A program made the translations under genes and the position numbers. A DNA stretch of 64,000 nucleotides, taken from positions 6,902,001-6,966,000 of the forward strand of contig JAIVEN010000013.1 of the NCBI GenBank assembly GCA_026686845.1, given 5' to 3'. This DNA is from Adenanthera pavonina (Eukaryota > Streptophyta > Magnoliopsida > Fabales > Fabaceae). The notes under the pieces are model-generated. The model was given only the letters and a program-made list of their open reading frames with translations. It was not told where the DNA came from and did no database searches. This document shows positions 35,060 through 48,548 of this stretch, piece by piece. Position 1 is the first letter of the stretch; each line of letters begins with the position of its first letter.

Positions 35060-37254
35060 TAATGCACGTATCCAAAATGAGCACACATTATTAAGGAGCT
35101 TGTAAATTAATAGTATAGCTTTCTATATTTTTCTATATATATATTTTGTTACATTAGGAGGTTTGAACATTATTTGATCTCTATCTGCACCTCATCCCAA
35201 TATTACCATAGCTTTCTATATTTTTTATATATTATATTGATAATATTTACTTATAAATTAGAACTTTTGAAATAAAAATGAGAGTATTTTTATTAATTTT
35301 GTTAATATTAATATAGTTATCTTCTACTAACAATAATCAGATCAAGTGAAAGAGATTCAATTTTTTTAAACAAGGTCTTAGGTAAAAAAGTTTTTGAAAC
35401 AAAATAAGTTTTTATTTTAATTATAATTTTTTCGTATAATTATTTGGCATCTGGTATTTCTTAAGAGGTATTGTGTTCCTTATTATTAAACTCAACCATC
35501 ATTCTGTTAATTTTTAAATTTCAATATTTGTAAACTTTGCATAAATTTTCATATTTCGTATACCAATTAATTAAATAAATAATAACTTCAATTATTAGAA
35601 TAGATATTCATTAACAATTTATAAGAAAGTATCTAACAAATATTATGATACAAAAGGAATAAAATTAAGAACGAGCACAATTTACATATAAAAATAATTA
35701 AAAAATGAGGTAAATATTCTTGAAAATATTAATGTTCATGAAAATTCTTTCGATCCACGTGCTTCAGGTTTGAATTTGAACGAATTATTGTGAGTTTGGC
35801 ACCTAAAATCCATGACGAAGATGACTTTAAAGGTATAGACAAAAGAAAAAGTAACTTTAATTATCTTAAATCTAAATTTATTTAAATTGTTAGAGAAAAC
35901 GAGAAAGGGGAGAAAAAAAAAAGCTAAAGAAGAAAAAAATTAAAGTGGAAAAATTAAGCTGACCAAATATGACTGAGACCGCGAGGAGGGGGGGTGTTGG
36001 GAGGCTTGAAAAACTCAGAATATACCAAACGGTCCACCGTTTTTAATTGGATAATTATTTTATTAGTTATTTTTGCACAAACAAAAAAAATCCTATTTTG
36101 AATGCTTAATCTTTACACACGTGATTAATATATTAATATTCATATGACGAAATAAAACAGATAAAATAAAAACATTCTACTTCTTGTTGATGTATTAAAA
36201 AATGTCCTTGTTCTAAAATTTGAATTCTCTTAGTAACTATTTTTACCTAATTCCTTGTTAATTTCAGTTTAGAGAGAACGGTTAGAATTTTATTAAGGGA
36301 GTCTATGCATTTTTTTTTTATGGAACAAAAATGGGAGGGAGGGATAACACTTGGTAGCTTCCAGTAAGATTTAAAACTCAAATGGTTGGGGTCTTTTACA
36401 GTCATTTATGGCTTTTCTAACACCTAGGGTTTTAGAAGCCGTTTAACCGCACTCCTATCTATTAGAAGTAGAGGATTATTGGTTGCCACGAAACAAAACT
36501 TTAGTAATAAGGAGGAAATTTGAATATAGAACTCGAAAATTACAAAATTATCTCTCTTACCATTTGCACGAACTTGTATTAACATTTTTTTTGTCCTCTA
36601 TTGGCCCATGATAGAGCATAAATGTACAAGCACTTTACTTTAAATTTCACAATTTTATAGTCATTAAGTAACAAAAAATAATTTTTATATGAAAAAATAT
36701 TTTTATTCTATTTTAATAAGAAACACAAATATGTTTCTATATAATGACCAATGCAAAGTTAAAACTGAAAGAAAGCAATACTTAAGTATTTTTAACTTCT
36801 AATGATAATAAAAAGTTGAAGTAGTAATTTTTCTTCAAAAATGTTTTTATTTTTTGCTTGTTCTTCGTACAATTTCCATTCATATTATTTAAAATTATAA
36901 TTTCATATTCTTTTTTTATTACATTATAATTTGATATTCTAGATGGTCTAAGAATCTCTCAAAGAATAAAGAAATAAATTATCATTTATCTTTCTTAAAA
37001 ATATAGCTCATGATTTTTAAAGTTGCTAACTGTCTAACACATAACAATGACTTTTGGTAGATTTTATTTTTTTGGTTTGTCAATGACAATTATATCAAGT
37101 GAAAGAAATTTATTTTTTCTTTAATAAAGTCTCAAGCACAAATTTTATATATAACAAAAACCACTCTAATTTTTTAAAAAATAATCTTGTAAAAATCTTT
37201 GACTGAAGTTATATTTTTAAATAAAAATAAAAAATATTTAACTATCATTTTCGA

Positions 37255-37480
37255 GTTACCTGGACGCGTGGATCCAAAAGATAAAATTACGGAGGAGCCC
37301 CAGGTCCCACGTAAAGGACAAAAGGACAGAATAGTCATTTCGGCGAACGCTATCTCTCTCTAACGACTTCTCCCTATTCCCATATCTGTCTGGCAGCTTT
37401 TTAGTCAGACCTTTACGGGTACGTTCTCCGCTTATTACCCATTCGTACGTACTACGCACTGATCCCTTATTTTATACGGA
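37255..37480. other. GC-richer unique island in AT-rich intergenic DNA
   Basis: The composition changes abruptly. The stretch contains CCCACGTAAAGG, GGACGCGTGG and ATAGTCATTTCGGCG, the kind of sequence seen near plant gene starts. One 67-codon minus-strand frame has no recognisable domain. It may be an orphan promoter or first-exon remnant, or a gene I do not recognise. Confidence 0.35.
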
Positions 37481-38019
37481 TAATGACAGCTAATATATTT
37501 ATTATTTTATATTATTAGCTTGAGACATTTACTATTACTATTTATTTATTTATTTATTTATTTATGATGAATAATATGATTTTATATATATTTTTATTAT
37601 TAAATTATTTAATATTATTTGATAATTATATTAGACTTGACTAATTTAAATTAAGTGAAGTAGAATAGTAAAGCAATAAATATATATAGATTGATACATT
37701 GACCATTGATCATTATTGGGTAAATATATGAAATTTAAAGAATGAGTTAATTTAATTTTTTGGGCTGGGTATGATTTAATTTAATTTTTTGTGTAGGGTA
37801 TGATTTGTTTTGAATATTATAGTAATTGATTAGATCTTGAGTTTCATTTCATACATCTAAATATTATGTTTATTATAAATTTTATAAATTATAACGGTAA
37901 TTTATTCGTATGGTTTTGACTAAGAGACCCATTCAATATGTTTTTGATACATTGAAATTATAGAATGTTTGAATGAGCATATAAGTTAATTGGGAAATGA
38001 TTGCTTTCTTTTATATTTC

Positions 38020-38063
38020 ATAATTCATATATAAATTATCTTGGCCACAAAAAAATAATTCAT
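38020..38063. repeat. Possible micro-insertion ending TTGGCCACAAAAAA
   Basis: A 9-bp direct repeat ATAATTCAT flanks 26 nt that end in CTTGGCCACAAAAAA. The repeats are short, but the tag TTGGCCA plus the A tract matches other cases in the window. Confidence 0.4.
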
Positions 38064-38263
38064 GTCTAAATGATGGTTAGATAAAGACTATCATGAAGAC
38101 ATGAAAAAAAGAGTATCGTGTGAGGAAATAGATAAAATAATAATATTAATGAAGGTACTACAAGTTAAGTGGTCGGTGAAGGATTTTGTTCATTTTCTTT
38201 TTTTAATTGTATTGTACTTTGTATATGATCAAAAGATTCCATATAAGTTGAATGTTGTGCATA

Positions 38264-38355
38264 AAAATATGTTTGAATTCTTTTTTTTCTTTTTTTATAA
38301 AAGACAACCAAACGCTAGATGGTCCCTAAGCTGTTCGAAAATATGTTTGAATTCT
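38264..38355. repeat. 56-nt insertion with perfect 18-bp target duplication
   Basis: AAAATATGTTTGAATTCT is exact at 38264-38281 and 38338-38355. The insert, read on the minus strand, begins near CTTAGGGACCATCTAGCG and ends in A-rich tails. It is the longest member of the micro-insertion set, so it is best for identifying the parent element. Confidence 0.8.
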
Positions 38356-40103
38356 ACAAAAATGTTTTTCAATTTTGAGTTAGTTAGGATTTTTTTTTAT
38401 TTTCAAAATTTAATTATGAATTCTCCTAAATCCTTAAATATTTATAAATAATTTCTTTATCATTAGTCAGTCTATTGCTTTATTATTAGATATATTTAAG
38501 GTGTGTGTATTTGTTTTTTTATTAGATGTGTGATATGTTTGTGATAACAAACGTCATAAATTTCATTTTTGTACCAGTATCGTTATTGCACTTTAAATTT
38601 ATGTGTGGATAATTTTCTTAATTTATTACATTCGTTAATGAAATCATGAAGTAAAAGTTTATGCAAATTCAATATTAAATTATGAAAGTTAGAAGCCTAA
38701 TTAAAGTTTGTAGTAGTTACATTATATGTACTTCAGCCTAAAAATTAATACACGCTTTATTTATTTGTAATGTCTTTTGAGACAAAATTTTTAGACAAGA
38801 TAGTAGATGCAATGAACAATTAATGCAGAGTGAAAGAACTATTTTATTTTAAATATGAGAAATAAATTAGTTGAGATATATCTATATATATATATATATC
38901 CATTAATCTGAAACCCACCAAATAAAACTCACAAATATTTTATTAATGATTTCTATAATCACTTTAATTTAATTATTCGTATGGTTTTAATTACGTGCTC
39001 TATATATAATCTGTCTTTGAAATACCAGTACTATGCTTAGATTTAACACCTAACCATCCGATTTTGTCTTGTTAGTAAGGACAATGATACAAGAAAAATG
39101 ATCCCAAAAAGAGTAAGTGATAACGATTGTTTAATTGTCTGTAGTATTATCGACATTGAAAAAAAATCAAATTTGTTGTTGGTAAAAAAAAATTGTTTAT
39201 TGCCCTATTTTTTTTTTTGGGGGTTTTACTTAGGCATGAATATCATTGAATGCTATAAGGAGACGTCGGCAACCTTGTTATGTTACAATCATAGGAATAG
39301 ATATTGTTAATCATCCATAGGAATGTTGACTAATAAAGACATCTCATAGCCTCAAAACTTAAAAAGAGAAAAAAGCTAATGTGAGAAAATAAGTGGTTTA
39401 TACTTTATGTAGGAAGTGGGAGTCAAAATTATTTTGCATTCCTTTTGCCATTTCGATGCTTGATAAAAATTTAAATGGCGTAGAGAGTTATAAATTTCAC
39501 AATTTCAATGTAGTTTCTATTAAGAGATAATAAAAAGTGAAAAATAAACTTTTTTCAGAAAAATCTCACCTCATAACTTAATCTTATCTTAAACTTAGTT
39601 TGACAAATATATAGTGTTTGATATTATAGATTAATCAAAATTCAAGTATTGTTGCCTCCAAATGAAAAATAACTCTTTTTTATTATAATTTTTTATTCAC
39701 AAAAGTTGAATTTAATTGAATTACTTCATTTATCTCAATGAGCATTCATTCAAACATTTTATTTGATATAACAATGATTATATAATTTTTCAATTTTAAC
39801 TATGTAAAATAATGTTATCTCAGTTAACGAAGATTGATTCAGTTAATAAAAATACAACTCACTTTCTAGTTTTCAAGATTCAATTCATTTAAAATTGTGC
39901 TAATAAAAAGAATGTGATCTTAGGAACGCTGACAAATTTTATGCAATGAAGTATTTCTATGGTGCAGGAGATCTAATTTTTTTTTAAATAAAAAATTTAG
40001 AGATATAACATCTTTTTGATATCATGCATGCACTCAACAAGACATTTTGAAATAGAAAATATCTTTGAATGTGATTAAAAAATAATAAATAAATTAAAAA
40101 AAA

Positions 40104-40148
40104 TCCTTTCACTTTTTTTTTTTGGGGGGTAAAACTCCTTTCACTTTT
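40104..40148. repeat. Micro-insertion with 13-bp direct repeat
   Basis: TCCTTTCACTTTT (40104-40116 and 40136-40148) flanks TTTTTTTGGGGGGTAAAAC. Confidence 0.6.
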
Positions 40149-40764
40149 ACTCAATGAACAAATTATAGTGATGTTTGGATTATGGAAATGTATCCACCAA
40201 ATACTTAGGTGGATATATTTGTGATCCAGCAGTTAAAATTGATGAGAAATTAAGTAAATAATTGAATAAATTACTATAATTTGACAGTTTAAAAGTAAAT
40301 TGTATCTTGATTAAAATTGAAAGAATTTTTTTTAATCGTTCATTTTGGAATAACAAATTGAAAGATCATTCATTTATAATGCGAGAAAATTAATTGAAAA
40401 GGGAAAAAACTGAGCTGACACGCATTAGGCTGGGGGAAAGGAGTACAAGAACGTGAAACGGAAAGTGGAAAATCCAAAAACCCCAGAAAGAGAAAAAGGA
40501 AGAGCCCCATGAAAAGCTTCAAGCTTTTTTTTTGGCTCAAGCTTCAAGCTTTCTTTGCTTGGCTGCTTCCATCAAAACCAGCTTTTTCCAAGTTTTATTA
40601 CATTCCTTTTTTGTTTTTGTTTTCCAATTTTTGTTTTCGCCGACACATACACTCTCGCTTACTCATACTCATTACCCCCTTTTCTTTCTGTTTTCACCTT
40701 TTATTTCTCTCTCTTCATTACTCTAAGCTTCGAATCTACATCCCACTCGGCGTCCCTTTCTTTA

Positions 40765-40860
40765 ATGGCGATGCCTTGGACAACTGGTCGCGATCTCCCA
40801 TCCACCTACTACTCCAACCCCATCATCATCTTCTTCTTGTTCCTTTTCCCAGCTTCTTGA
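40765..40860 (+). other. Possible upstream ORF in the SRF leader
   Basis: A 31-codon frame opens at 40765 and stops 80 bp before the SRF start codon. If transcription starts upstream of it, it could lower SRF translation. The transcription start is not known. Confidence 0.3.
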
Positions 40861-40940
40861 CTGCTCTTGCATGCCCTTCATCACACCTGAACCCCACCTG
40901 AAACGACTCTCAGCTCCGCCTGTAGTGGCCGGAAACGACA

Positions 40941-43900
40941 ATGGCGGCCTCTCGGGTGGCTTCTTCTCTGTTTATGTTAATCGCTTTGATCTTTACTGCT
41001 CTTCATCTTGCTCTAGCTAACACTGACGCTACTGATGGTATTTACTTATGCTCTTTGTTTTCTCAGAGTGATCATTCCTGTGGTTGATTGATTTAAGTAT
41101 GCTATCAATAGGGTAATGATATGGCAACTGTTTTGAAATTCAAAAGGTTTGGATTTTGAATTGCGATTAAGGTGGTTTGAATCAAAGTCGGTGCCTTGTT
41201 TCTCTTCTCTGATTGCAGAGGAATGCAATAAAAGATGTTATGCCTTCATTCCTTACCACACCAAAACAATTTTCTTTTTCGAACGTCTTTATTTGAATTG
41301 ATCTTTATGTTCAACTAAGGGTGGGATGATGCCATTGCCTTTCTCAACTCTTGTTCTGGGATTTTAATGTTGTTCTTCCTGCTTCAGTTCAAGCACTTGA
41401 GGTTTTGTATAACGCTTTAAACAGTCCGCCTTGGTTAACTGGCTGGAAAATTGGTGGTGGTGATCCTTGTGGAGAGTCATGGAAAGGGATAACATGTGAG
41501 GGCTCAGCCGTTGTTTCCATGTATGAGTTGATACTGCTCAAGTGGAACTTTTAAATTTCAGTGTGTTATTCGTTTGAGGAAACTAACCAAATGGGCTCAT
41601 TGTTGTAATGTTAATTAGTGAACTCTCAGGTTTGGGACTCAATGGAACTCTGGGGTACCTGCTTTCTGACCTTATGTCACTGAGACAACTGTGAGATAAT
41701 CTACTTTGTTGTTTTTGTGGTGCATATGATTTTTACTATTTTTATATATTAATATCGATATTCTTTTGCTCTTTTTTCTTTTTTCTTTTTTCTCACCTTT
41801 TAGTGACTTGAGTGACAACAAGATCCATGACACAGTCCCTTATCAGTTACCACCGAATCTAACAAGCCTGTAATACTAGCCTTCCATCATATGATTATTT
41901 TATCATTCTTTATCAGCTTCACTCTGTTGTTTAATTTAATATTTCATTGCTCTCTGATTGTAACATTCAGGAACCTTGCAAGAAATAACTTAAGTGGAAA
42001 TCTTCCTTATTCCGTTTCTGCCATGGCTTCCCTCAATATTCTGTAAGTTGCTTTGGTGTTCATAGATAACATTCTTCCATATCGTTCAATTAAGTTATAT
42101 ATTGGAGCCACTGTCAAATTGCATTTCTATGTGATGGTTAGGAACGTGAGCCACAATGCACTGTCCCTGTCAGTTGGAGACATTTTTGCTAGTCTTGCTG
42201 ATCTCAGTACCCTGTAAGATATTTTGCATAGTGCATTGATTTCTTTTAACTACTTTTTATAGTGTCATTCAATTTCTTTTCCACAAAATTTTTTACTAAT
42301 TGGGCTAAGCTTAATGATTTAAGGCCATGATTAGCCTGTTTCAGTACTTTTTATTTTTTACCAATTAATAGATGTGAGAGAAATTTGCATTCTACGAATG
42401 AACCACTGGCTATTTCTTTTTAATAACTTTTTCTTTTTATGGTAGTTTTAATTTAATTCCATGAGTTTAGTGACAGATAGTTGGCATTTATCCTCTATAC
42501 TGTCATTGTTACTACTTCCAGGGTGCTTATATAAAACATTAACATTAGATTTGCATCTTCTGTATGATGAAGGTTCAATCGCTTCATTTAGTCACAGTTG
42601 CCCAGTTTAAAGTTTTTTCTTGCTTTAAAATGTTCTATATCTCAAACTAATTTTTTTTAAACCTGAATATGATTTCTTTGCGATAAACTGGTAGTTACTA
42701 CTGGCAAAACTATTTCTAACTTGAGATTTATTCTGTTTGATAAATGTTTGACCTATGCATTCCATCATGCAGGGATCTATCATTCAATGACTTTTCTGGG
42801 GATCTTCCTAGCTCATTTGGTTCATTGTCAAATCTTTCTTCTCTGTATGTTGGATAATATTTTAATAGATGACCTAGTTGAGGTTTGCAGTGCATATTAA
42901 TTTAACTCATCTTGATGTGTTGCAGCTTTTTGCAGAACAATCAGTTAACTGGTTCTCTCAGTGTTCTTGTTGGTTTGCCATTAGATACTTTGTAAGTTTT
43001 CTCATTTTTGGGCTTCAAATTCATCTGCATTTATCATCTAATTCTGCTCCATTATTTTTCAGAAACATTGCAAACAACAATTTCACTGGATGGATACCTC
43101 GTGAGCTTAGTTCTATTCATAATTTCATGTACGTGTTAATGCAACTTTGTCTGAAATGTCTTTCTATTTAGCAACGCCTAATTTCTTCATTATGATTAAT
43201 GTGGCTCATTAAATATGAATTTAGATTTGATGGAAACTTCTTTGACAATGGCCCTGCTCCTCCTCCTCCACCAAATACATCCCCTCCTCCGAGCAGATCT
43301 CCTAGTAGTCATCACCATTCTGGATCTGGTTCTCATAACGCACACAGTTCTGAATCTGACAAAGAAAATGCTGATAGCCATAAGGGTTTGACATCTGGGG
43401 CTATTATAGGCATTATTCTGGGTTCAGTGTTTCTGGCCATTGTTGTGCTACTTGTTCTTGCTTTCTGTATCCATAAGCAGAAAAGGAAGGAAAAAGGTCT
43501 GAGAACATCCAATGGGAGTACTCCACTTGGAACCAATAATGGTGAATTCCTTTTCTGTGGTTTTTTCTCTCTCAATATTCATTTTTCTATTCCCTTACTA
43601 AACTCATTTGCGGTATCTTTAGATGTTAATTTCTTTTGTGGAATTCTCCTACAGAATGCATATCCTCTGTTTATTACTTTGAAAAGAAGACTTTCATATG
43701 GGTATATTGACATGTTCCATGTTCTTCTGGGCTTGTACTTGCAGTAATTCCTCCGATGCAAGAACAGAGGGTGATAAGTGCTGCTGTAGTTACAGATCTG
43801 AAGCCTCCTCCTGCAGAAAAGTTGACAGCTGAGAGGGTTCCTTCCAATAATGGATCTGTAAAGCGGATAAAATCCCCTATAACTGCGACATCATACACAA

Positions 43901-45878
43901 TCGCCACTCTCCAAAGTGCAACCAATAGCTTCAGTCAAGAATTTATTATTGGTGAAGGTTCTCTTGGTCGAGTTTATAAGGCTGAATTCCCTAATGGGAA
44001 GGTAATCCTTTTGTGTTGCACTTTTTACTACCTTCCTATGATCATTTTGGAAATTATACTCGCTATAGATTTATATGTATAGATAAGGAATATATTTCAA
44101 ATGTCAAGCTCGATGCTCCTTTATTTAAATTACTTCGGTTGTAATTAAACTGTAGACTACCTGCATTATAATGTAAATATTTTACTTCACCAATAGGTTT
44201 GGCTATACTGCGTCGTCTACGCGAGGCTGCTTTATACTTCTTTCTTGTTTTATTTTCATCATCTGGCATCATAGTTTCCCATTCAGTCATTGAAGCTAAT
44301 TATTCTACAATGACTAACATTAGCATAATAACCTTTGTTTTCTCTATCTCTCTCTTAATTCCTTCTCTCTTTTGGTGATTTAACTTTCGTATTTTTTGTA
44401 AAATTCAAACTTTGGAAAAGAACAAATATTTTATTTCCTGCAACATTTATGTTTATTTTGACACTAATGGTTTCCAGATTTGTTTTGCTTAGATCATGGC
44501 CATTAAGAAGATCGACAATGCAGCACTGTCATTACAGGAGGAAGACAACTTTCTTGAAGCTGTGTCAAATATGTCACGTTTGCGGCATCCAAACATTGTT
44601 ACACTAGCTGGATACTGTGCAGAGCATGGGCAGCGTCTTCTAGTTTATGAGTACATAGGAAATGGAAATCTACATGATATGCTCCATTTTGCGGAAGATA
44701 GCAGCAAAGCTTTATCTTGGAATGCTCGTGTACGAATAGCACTTGGCACAGCTCGAGCTTTAGAGTATGTTGGATTCTTACCATTTCTATTGCAGTCATG
44801 ATAGTACATCTCGGTTGGTTTTTTCTTTTATCTTTAAATTAAAAAAAAAATTATCTGTATTGGTCAGGTACTTGCATGAAGTATGCTTGCCTTCTGTTGT
44901 ACATAGAAACTTTAAATCGGCAAACATATTACTCGAAGAAGAGCTGAATCCTCACCTGTCTGACTGTGGTTTAGCTGCTTTAACACCAAACACTGAACGG
45001 CAGGTTGGTGAAGATGCTTCTATGTCCTGCATGCATGGCTGGACACGAAATCTATAAACCCTTTTGCCTTATGCTGTGTTGGTAAATTTCTTTATTTGTC
45101 TTGAACAGGTTTCAACTCAGATGGTTGGCTCATTTGGTTATAGTGCTCCTGAGTTTGCATTATCAGGAATTTACACAGTAAAAAGTGATGTTTACAGTTT
45201 TGGAGTGGTAATGTTAGAGCTCTTGACTGGTCGGAAGCCACTGGACAGGTGAGCCTAGTTTCATGTTTTAAAGCTGTATTCATGTTCATCACTTTCATGT
45301 TCTTTTTGCACTCCATTACTTTAAATCGTTCACCTTCATAGTTTTTTAGATTAATTTGTAACTTCTGTGTAGTTCACGAGCCAGATCAGAACAATCACTT
45401 GTGAGGTGGGCTACTCCTCAGCTCCATGATATAGATGCCTTGGCCAAAATGGTTGATCCTGCTTTGAATGGCATGTATCCTGCCAAGTCACTGTCACGAT
45501 TTGCCGATATCATCGCTCTCTGTGTTCAGGTAAGCTTTTTGAATGTTTCATTAACTGCAATCCTGGGATTCTGGACATTCTTTTCTTCAATGAAAAAAAT
45601 GTGAAATTCCATGTGTAATTTACCATGTTGCATTGTGAGTTTCAGAACATACCAGACAGAGACAACTCATTTTTTCTTGTTTTGCCTGGTATCAGTTTTT
45701 AACCAATTTGATTTTCTGTACTCAGCCGGAGCCTGAGTTTCGACCTCCCATGTCGGAGGTTGTGCAAGCATTGGTACGGCTAGTGCAAAGAGCGAGTGTG
45801 GTCAAACGCCGTCCCAGCGACGAATCCGGGTTCGGTCACAGGACTCCAGATCATGAGGCCTTAGACATGTCATTTTAA
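40941..45878 (+). CDS. STRUBBELIG-receptor-family LRR kinase (SRF6/7-like)
   Basis: Sixteen exons: 40941-41037, 41388-41520, 41619-41690, 41804-41869, 41971-42042, 42142-42213, 42773-42844, 42926-42991, 43063-43128, 43225-43541, 43745-44001, 44493-44764, 44868-45003, 45109-45248, 45373-45529, 45726-45878. They join in phase to 715 aa. A signal peptide (about 1-27) precedes the SRF N-terminal domain (GGGDPCGESWKGITC). About six LRRs follow, each on a 66- or 72-nt exon, then a Pro/Ser/His-rich stretch, a transmembrane helix at about 297-321 and the kinase domain. Lys435 (AIKK) is kept, but HRD is HRN (533-535) and DFG is DCG (553-555), so activity is probably lost. This is typical of STRUBBELIG-type receptors, which signal as pseudokinases in tissue morphogenesis. 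SRF6 and SRF7 are the closest by domain look; the exact orthologue is undetermined. Confidence 0.93.
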
Positions 45879-46774
45879 AGGTTCCACCCTTAAGAAATGA
45901 TCTTATTTCAATTTTGTGTAAAGTGAGGCAGTTGTCAGGGAATGGTTACAGAACACACAGGAAGGAATAGTTGTGAAGAGGTGTCAAAACAGATCCAAAA
46001 AATATTTGTAATTACATGCATTGGAATTTATTACTTGGGATAAAAATACTATGGAAGAAAACATATGTATATTTAACTAACTTGCCATGTTGTTATATAT
46101 TGTAATTTATTCTCTTTTTTACTTTCTTAATTAATTAATATTGGCGTCTAAAGTGTCTTCTAACTGTGACTGCTTTGGATTTTGATGGTGCAAGCATATT
46201 GGAGGGGCCTACTTGTGCCCCTTATTCCCTTCAAGGCTTCAACTTACCATCATAGATATCATTTGAAGACAAGGTTTTTGGAGCAAATCATTCTTTCTTT
46301 TGTATGTACCTGTTATCTTTTAAGAAAAAGTACGGTTATTAATTATTATTCACAAGTTTGACTTTCTAATGGAATATGGGGTAAATTTTCTTTTACGGAA
46401 ATTGATTGCGTTTGGAAATGTGCTTGGAGAAATTATACTTGTGTCTATAATTTTAATAAATTTAAAATATTTTTAATTTATTTTATTATCATATCTTTGT
46501 CAATATTTTTTCATATATGTGATTTAATTAATTTAATTATTTATGTTTTACTATTTATTTCTATAAATTATGCTTAGACTATTAAAATATTCATTGGGAG
46601 AGTTTTGTAATGGATACAAAGCTCTCTTGATAAGTATTTAATAAGAGCTTTGTCCCCTTATGGTTCTACTCGATTCAATCAAAATTATTTAAATTATTGA
46701 ATACTATTAAATATTGAGTGGTTCAATAAAAAATATTACTTTTCGATTTATACTATAAGGTAACAAATGAGATT

Positions 46775-46977
46775 TTTATCCCATATTATAAAAGGTAACA
46801 TGGTTTTATTTGCTAGTTTTACCCTCATTAATGTAATGTGTAGCATTATAATTTGTGTTGATTAATGATATTTAATAGATGTAAAAAAGGGATTTTTGAT
46901 AAATTTAAAAGTGTTACACACTTTTCTTAATATGTGTTAAATCTTACTTGTTATCTTATAATATGGGAGGGATGGAG
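46775..46977. mobile_element. Stowaway-like MITE with degraded left end
   Basis: The right end in reverse complement is CTCCATCCCTCCCATATTAT, followed by TA. The left part has the matching ATCCCATATTATAAAAGGTAACA, but its terminus has decayed. Confidence 0.55.
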
Positions 46978-47355
46978 TAAGATAATTAAATTTCATAATT
47001 AATTATGTGAAATAAATTCAACAAATACTCACAAAATTTCAATAATAGAAATTAAATTTAGAATTTTAATACAAATTTAATTATTTATTTTTAATTTTCT
47101 GAAAATTAAATGAAATTATGAAGTTAAATGAAAGTTTAAAGATTAGTATAATTTTTCAAATACGTTCTTTTTGTATTTTCCGATGGATGGGGTAGACTGT
47201 AGACATTATTTATTAATTTTCAAGAAACATCTTTTTAATGGAGTCTAACTTAGTATATATAGTGTTGTAAGAAAAAAAAATATATATATATATACACACA
47301 TAATAGATAAATTACATGTATGTGTATATATATATATATTCTCTCATTCTTTTTC

Positions 47356-47410
47356 GTCACATTCTTTCTTTCTTTCTTTTTGGCCAGAGAAAAGAATTGT
47401 CACATTCTTT
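47356..47410. repeat. Micro-insertion with 12-bp direct repeat
   Basis: GTCACATTCTTT (47356-47367 and 47399-47410) flanks 31 nt containing CTTTTTGGCCAGAG. The TTTTTGGCCA tag recurs in other micro-insertions here. Confidence 0.6.
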
Positions 47411-48270
47411 TCAAATGCATTATTATTGCATATGATTTCAAATTATTTCGATCTCATTTGTACAATAGGAAGTGGCTTAGTCTCAATCAAAGGATGACAT
47501 TGTAATGTAATTTATATGGCGTTGAGCTCCAATGTTACCAACCTACCAAATAGTTGAGTGTGATTCCATTAATTAATGAGGAAAAATTACCTCTCATTTT
47601 TCAAAAGATTGGAGTCATTTTTCCAAATAGAAAAATGAGAGGATTTCTGCCAAACGCTTCCATAATTCTTAATTAGTTTGATAATGATAGATTACATGTT
47701 GGCTGCCTAAATTTTGGTAAACCATCACATAAAAATATTGGTTAGTACCATCTCCACAAGTGAGTTTTTTCACAAGAGAAACACTTTTTTTTTGGTTGGA
47801 AATTTACATTCCAAGGTTATAAAATTTAGAATAAAATATTTTAAAAAATTAAATTATTCATAAAGTCAAAAAAAAAAATTTTGGACTAAGAGTATTCCCT
47901 TCTACAACAAGACTAATATCTCTCTTAAGTTATTGAAGTCAAAGCATAGGTTTACAACTAAGTTTGTTCCATAGAAAGATTAAAAATATAATTTTAGAAC
48001 CAATAGTTTAAGTAATGAGAACCCTTATGATTCATACCAACGCGAGTTAGTGTAAGTTTTAAATGTTTGATTTTAATCATAATTGGACTAAAAATGTCAT
48101 ATCAAATTTAAAAATTAAACAAAATTGTTTTTACATGACTTAAAGTTTAAAAATTATATTCTTGTAGCTTATTTTTATAAACATAATCCAAATTATAAAT
48201 CTTATATTCAGCCAAAAAAAATTAAAAACCTCATACTATGCCTTGAGTTTTATGTGTTAAACAAATTTTT

Positions 48271-48321
48271 AAAAACCAACATTGTTCAGTCCAAAAAAAA
48301 AAAGGAAAAACCAACATTGTT
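48271..48321. repeat. Micro-insertion with perfect 16-bp direct repeat
   Basis: AAAAACCAACATTGTT (48271-48286 and 48306-48321) flanks CAGTCCAAAAAAAAAAAGG: a short tag followed by A11. Confidence 0.75.
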
Positions 48322-48476
48322 AATTACAACGATAAAAGGTTTTACTAAATATTTTTAATTATTGATATTTTTTTTCCGAAATATATTTGGCGTTATGGAT
48401 TAGTAGCGAGAGCCCTGAAGCCACCAGCCGGAATTCTGTGTTTCAGACAGCTTTTGTCTCTTTCTTCCGTCTGAAG

Positions 48477-48548
48477 TAATTCTTCAGATTTCAACTCTTC
48501 TTCTTTTTCAACTAATTCTTCATATTTCAACTCCTCTTCTTCTTCTCC
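48477..48548 (+). repeat. 36-bp tandem duplication in a pyrimidine-rich leader
   Basis: TAATTCTTCAKATTTCAACT begins at 48477 and again at 48513, each followed by CTTCTTC-rich sequence. It lies just upstream of the start codon at 48594 and is probably in the 5' UTR. Confidence 0.75.

Larger units (their letters stand above)
19795..40940. other. 21-kb gene-poor, repeat-rich interval
   Basis: No intact protein gene is supported here. The interval is mostly AT-rich sequence with transposon relics, each listed separately. The remaining stretches (about 19.8-20.3, 25.45-26.18, 28.2-30.27, 34.6-37.25 and 37.5-40.1 kb) hold only short open frames without recognisable domains, microsatellites such as (ATT)n at 35.02 kb and (TTTA)n near 37.54 kb, and polypurine or polypyrimidine tracts. 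The leftmost about 100 bp should include the MCD 5' UTR and promoter. The rightmost about 500 bp should include those of the SRF gene. Confidence 0.7.

Noticed and set aside
40509..40901. A 130-codon frame just upstream of SRF
   Set aside because: It is Leu/Phe/Ser-rich from a pyrimidine-rich leader, has no domain and is out of frame with the SRF start.
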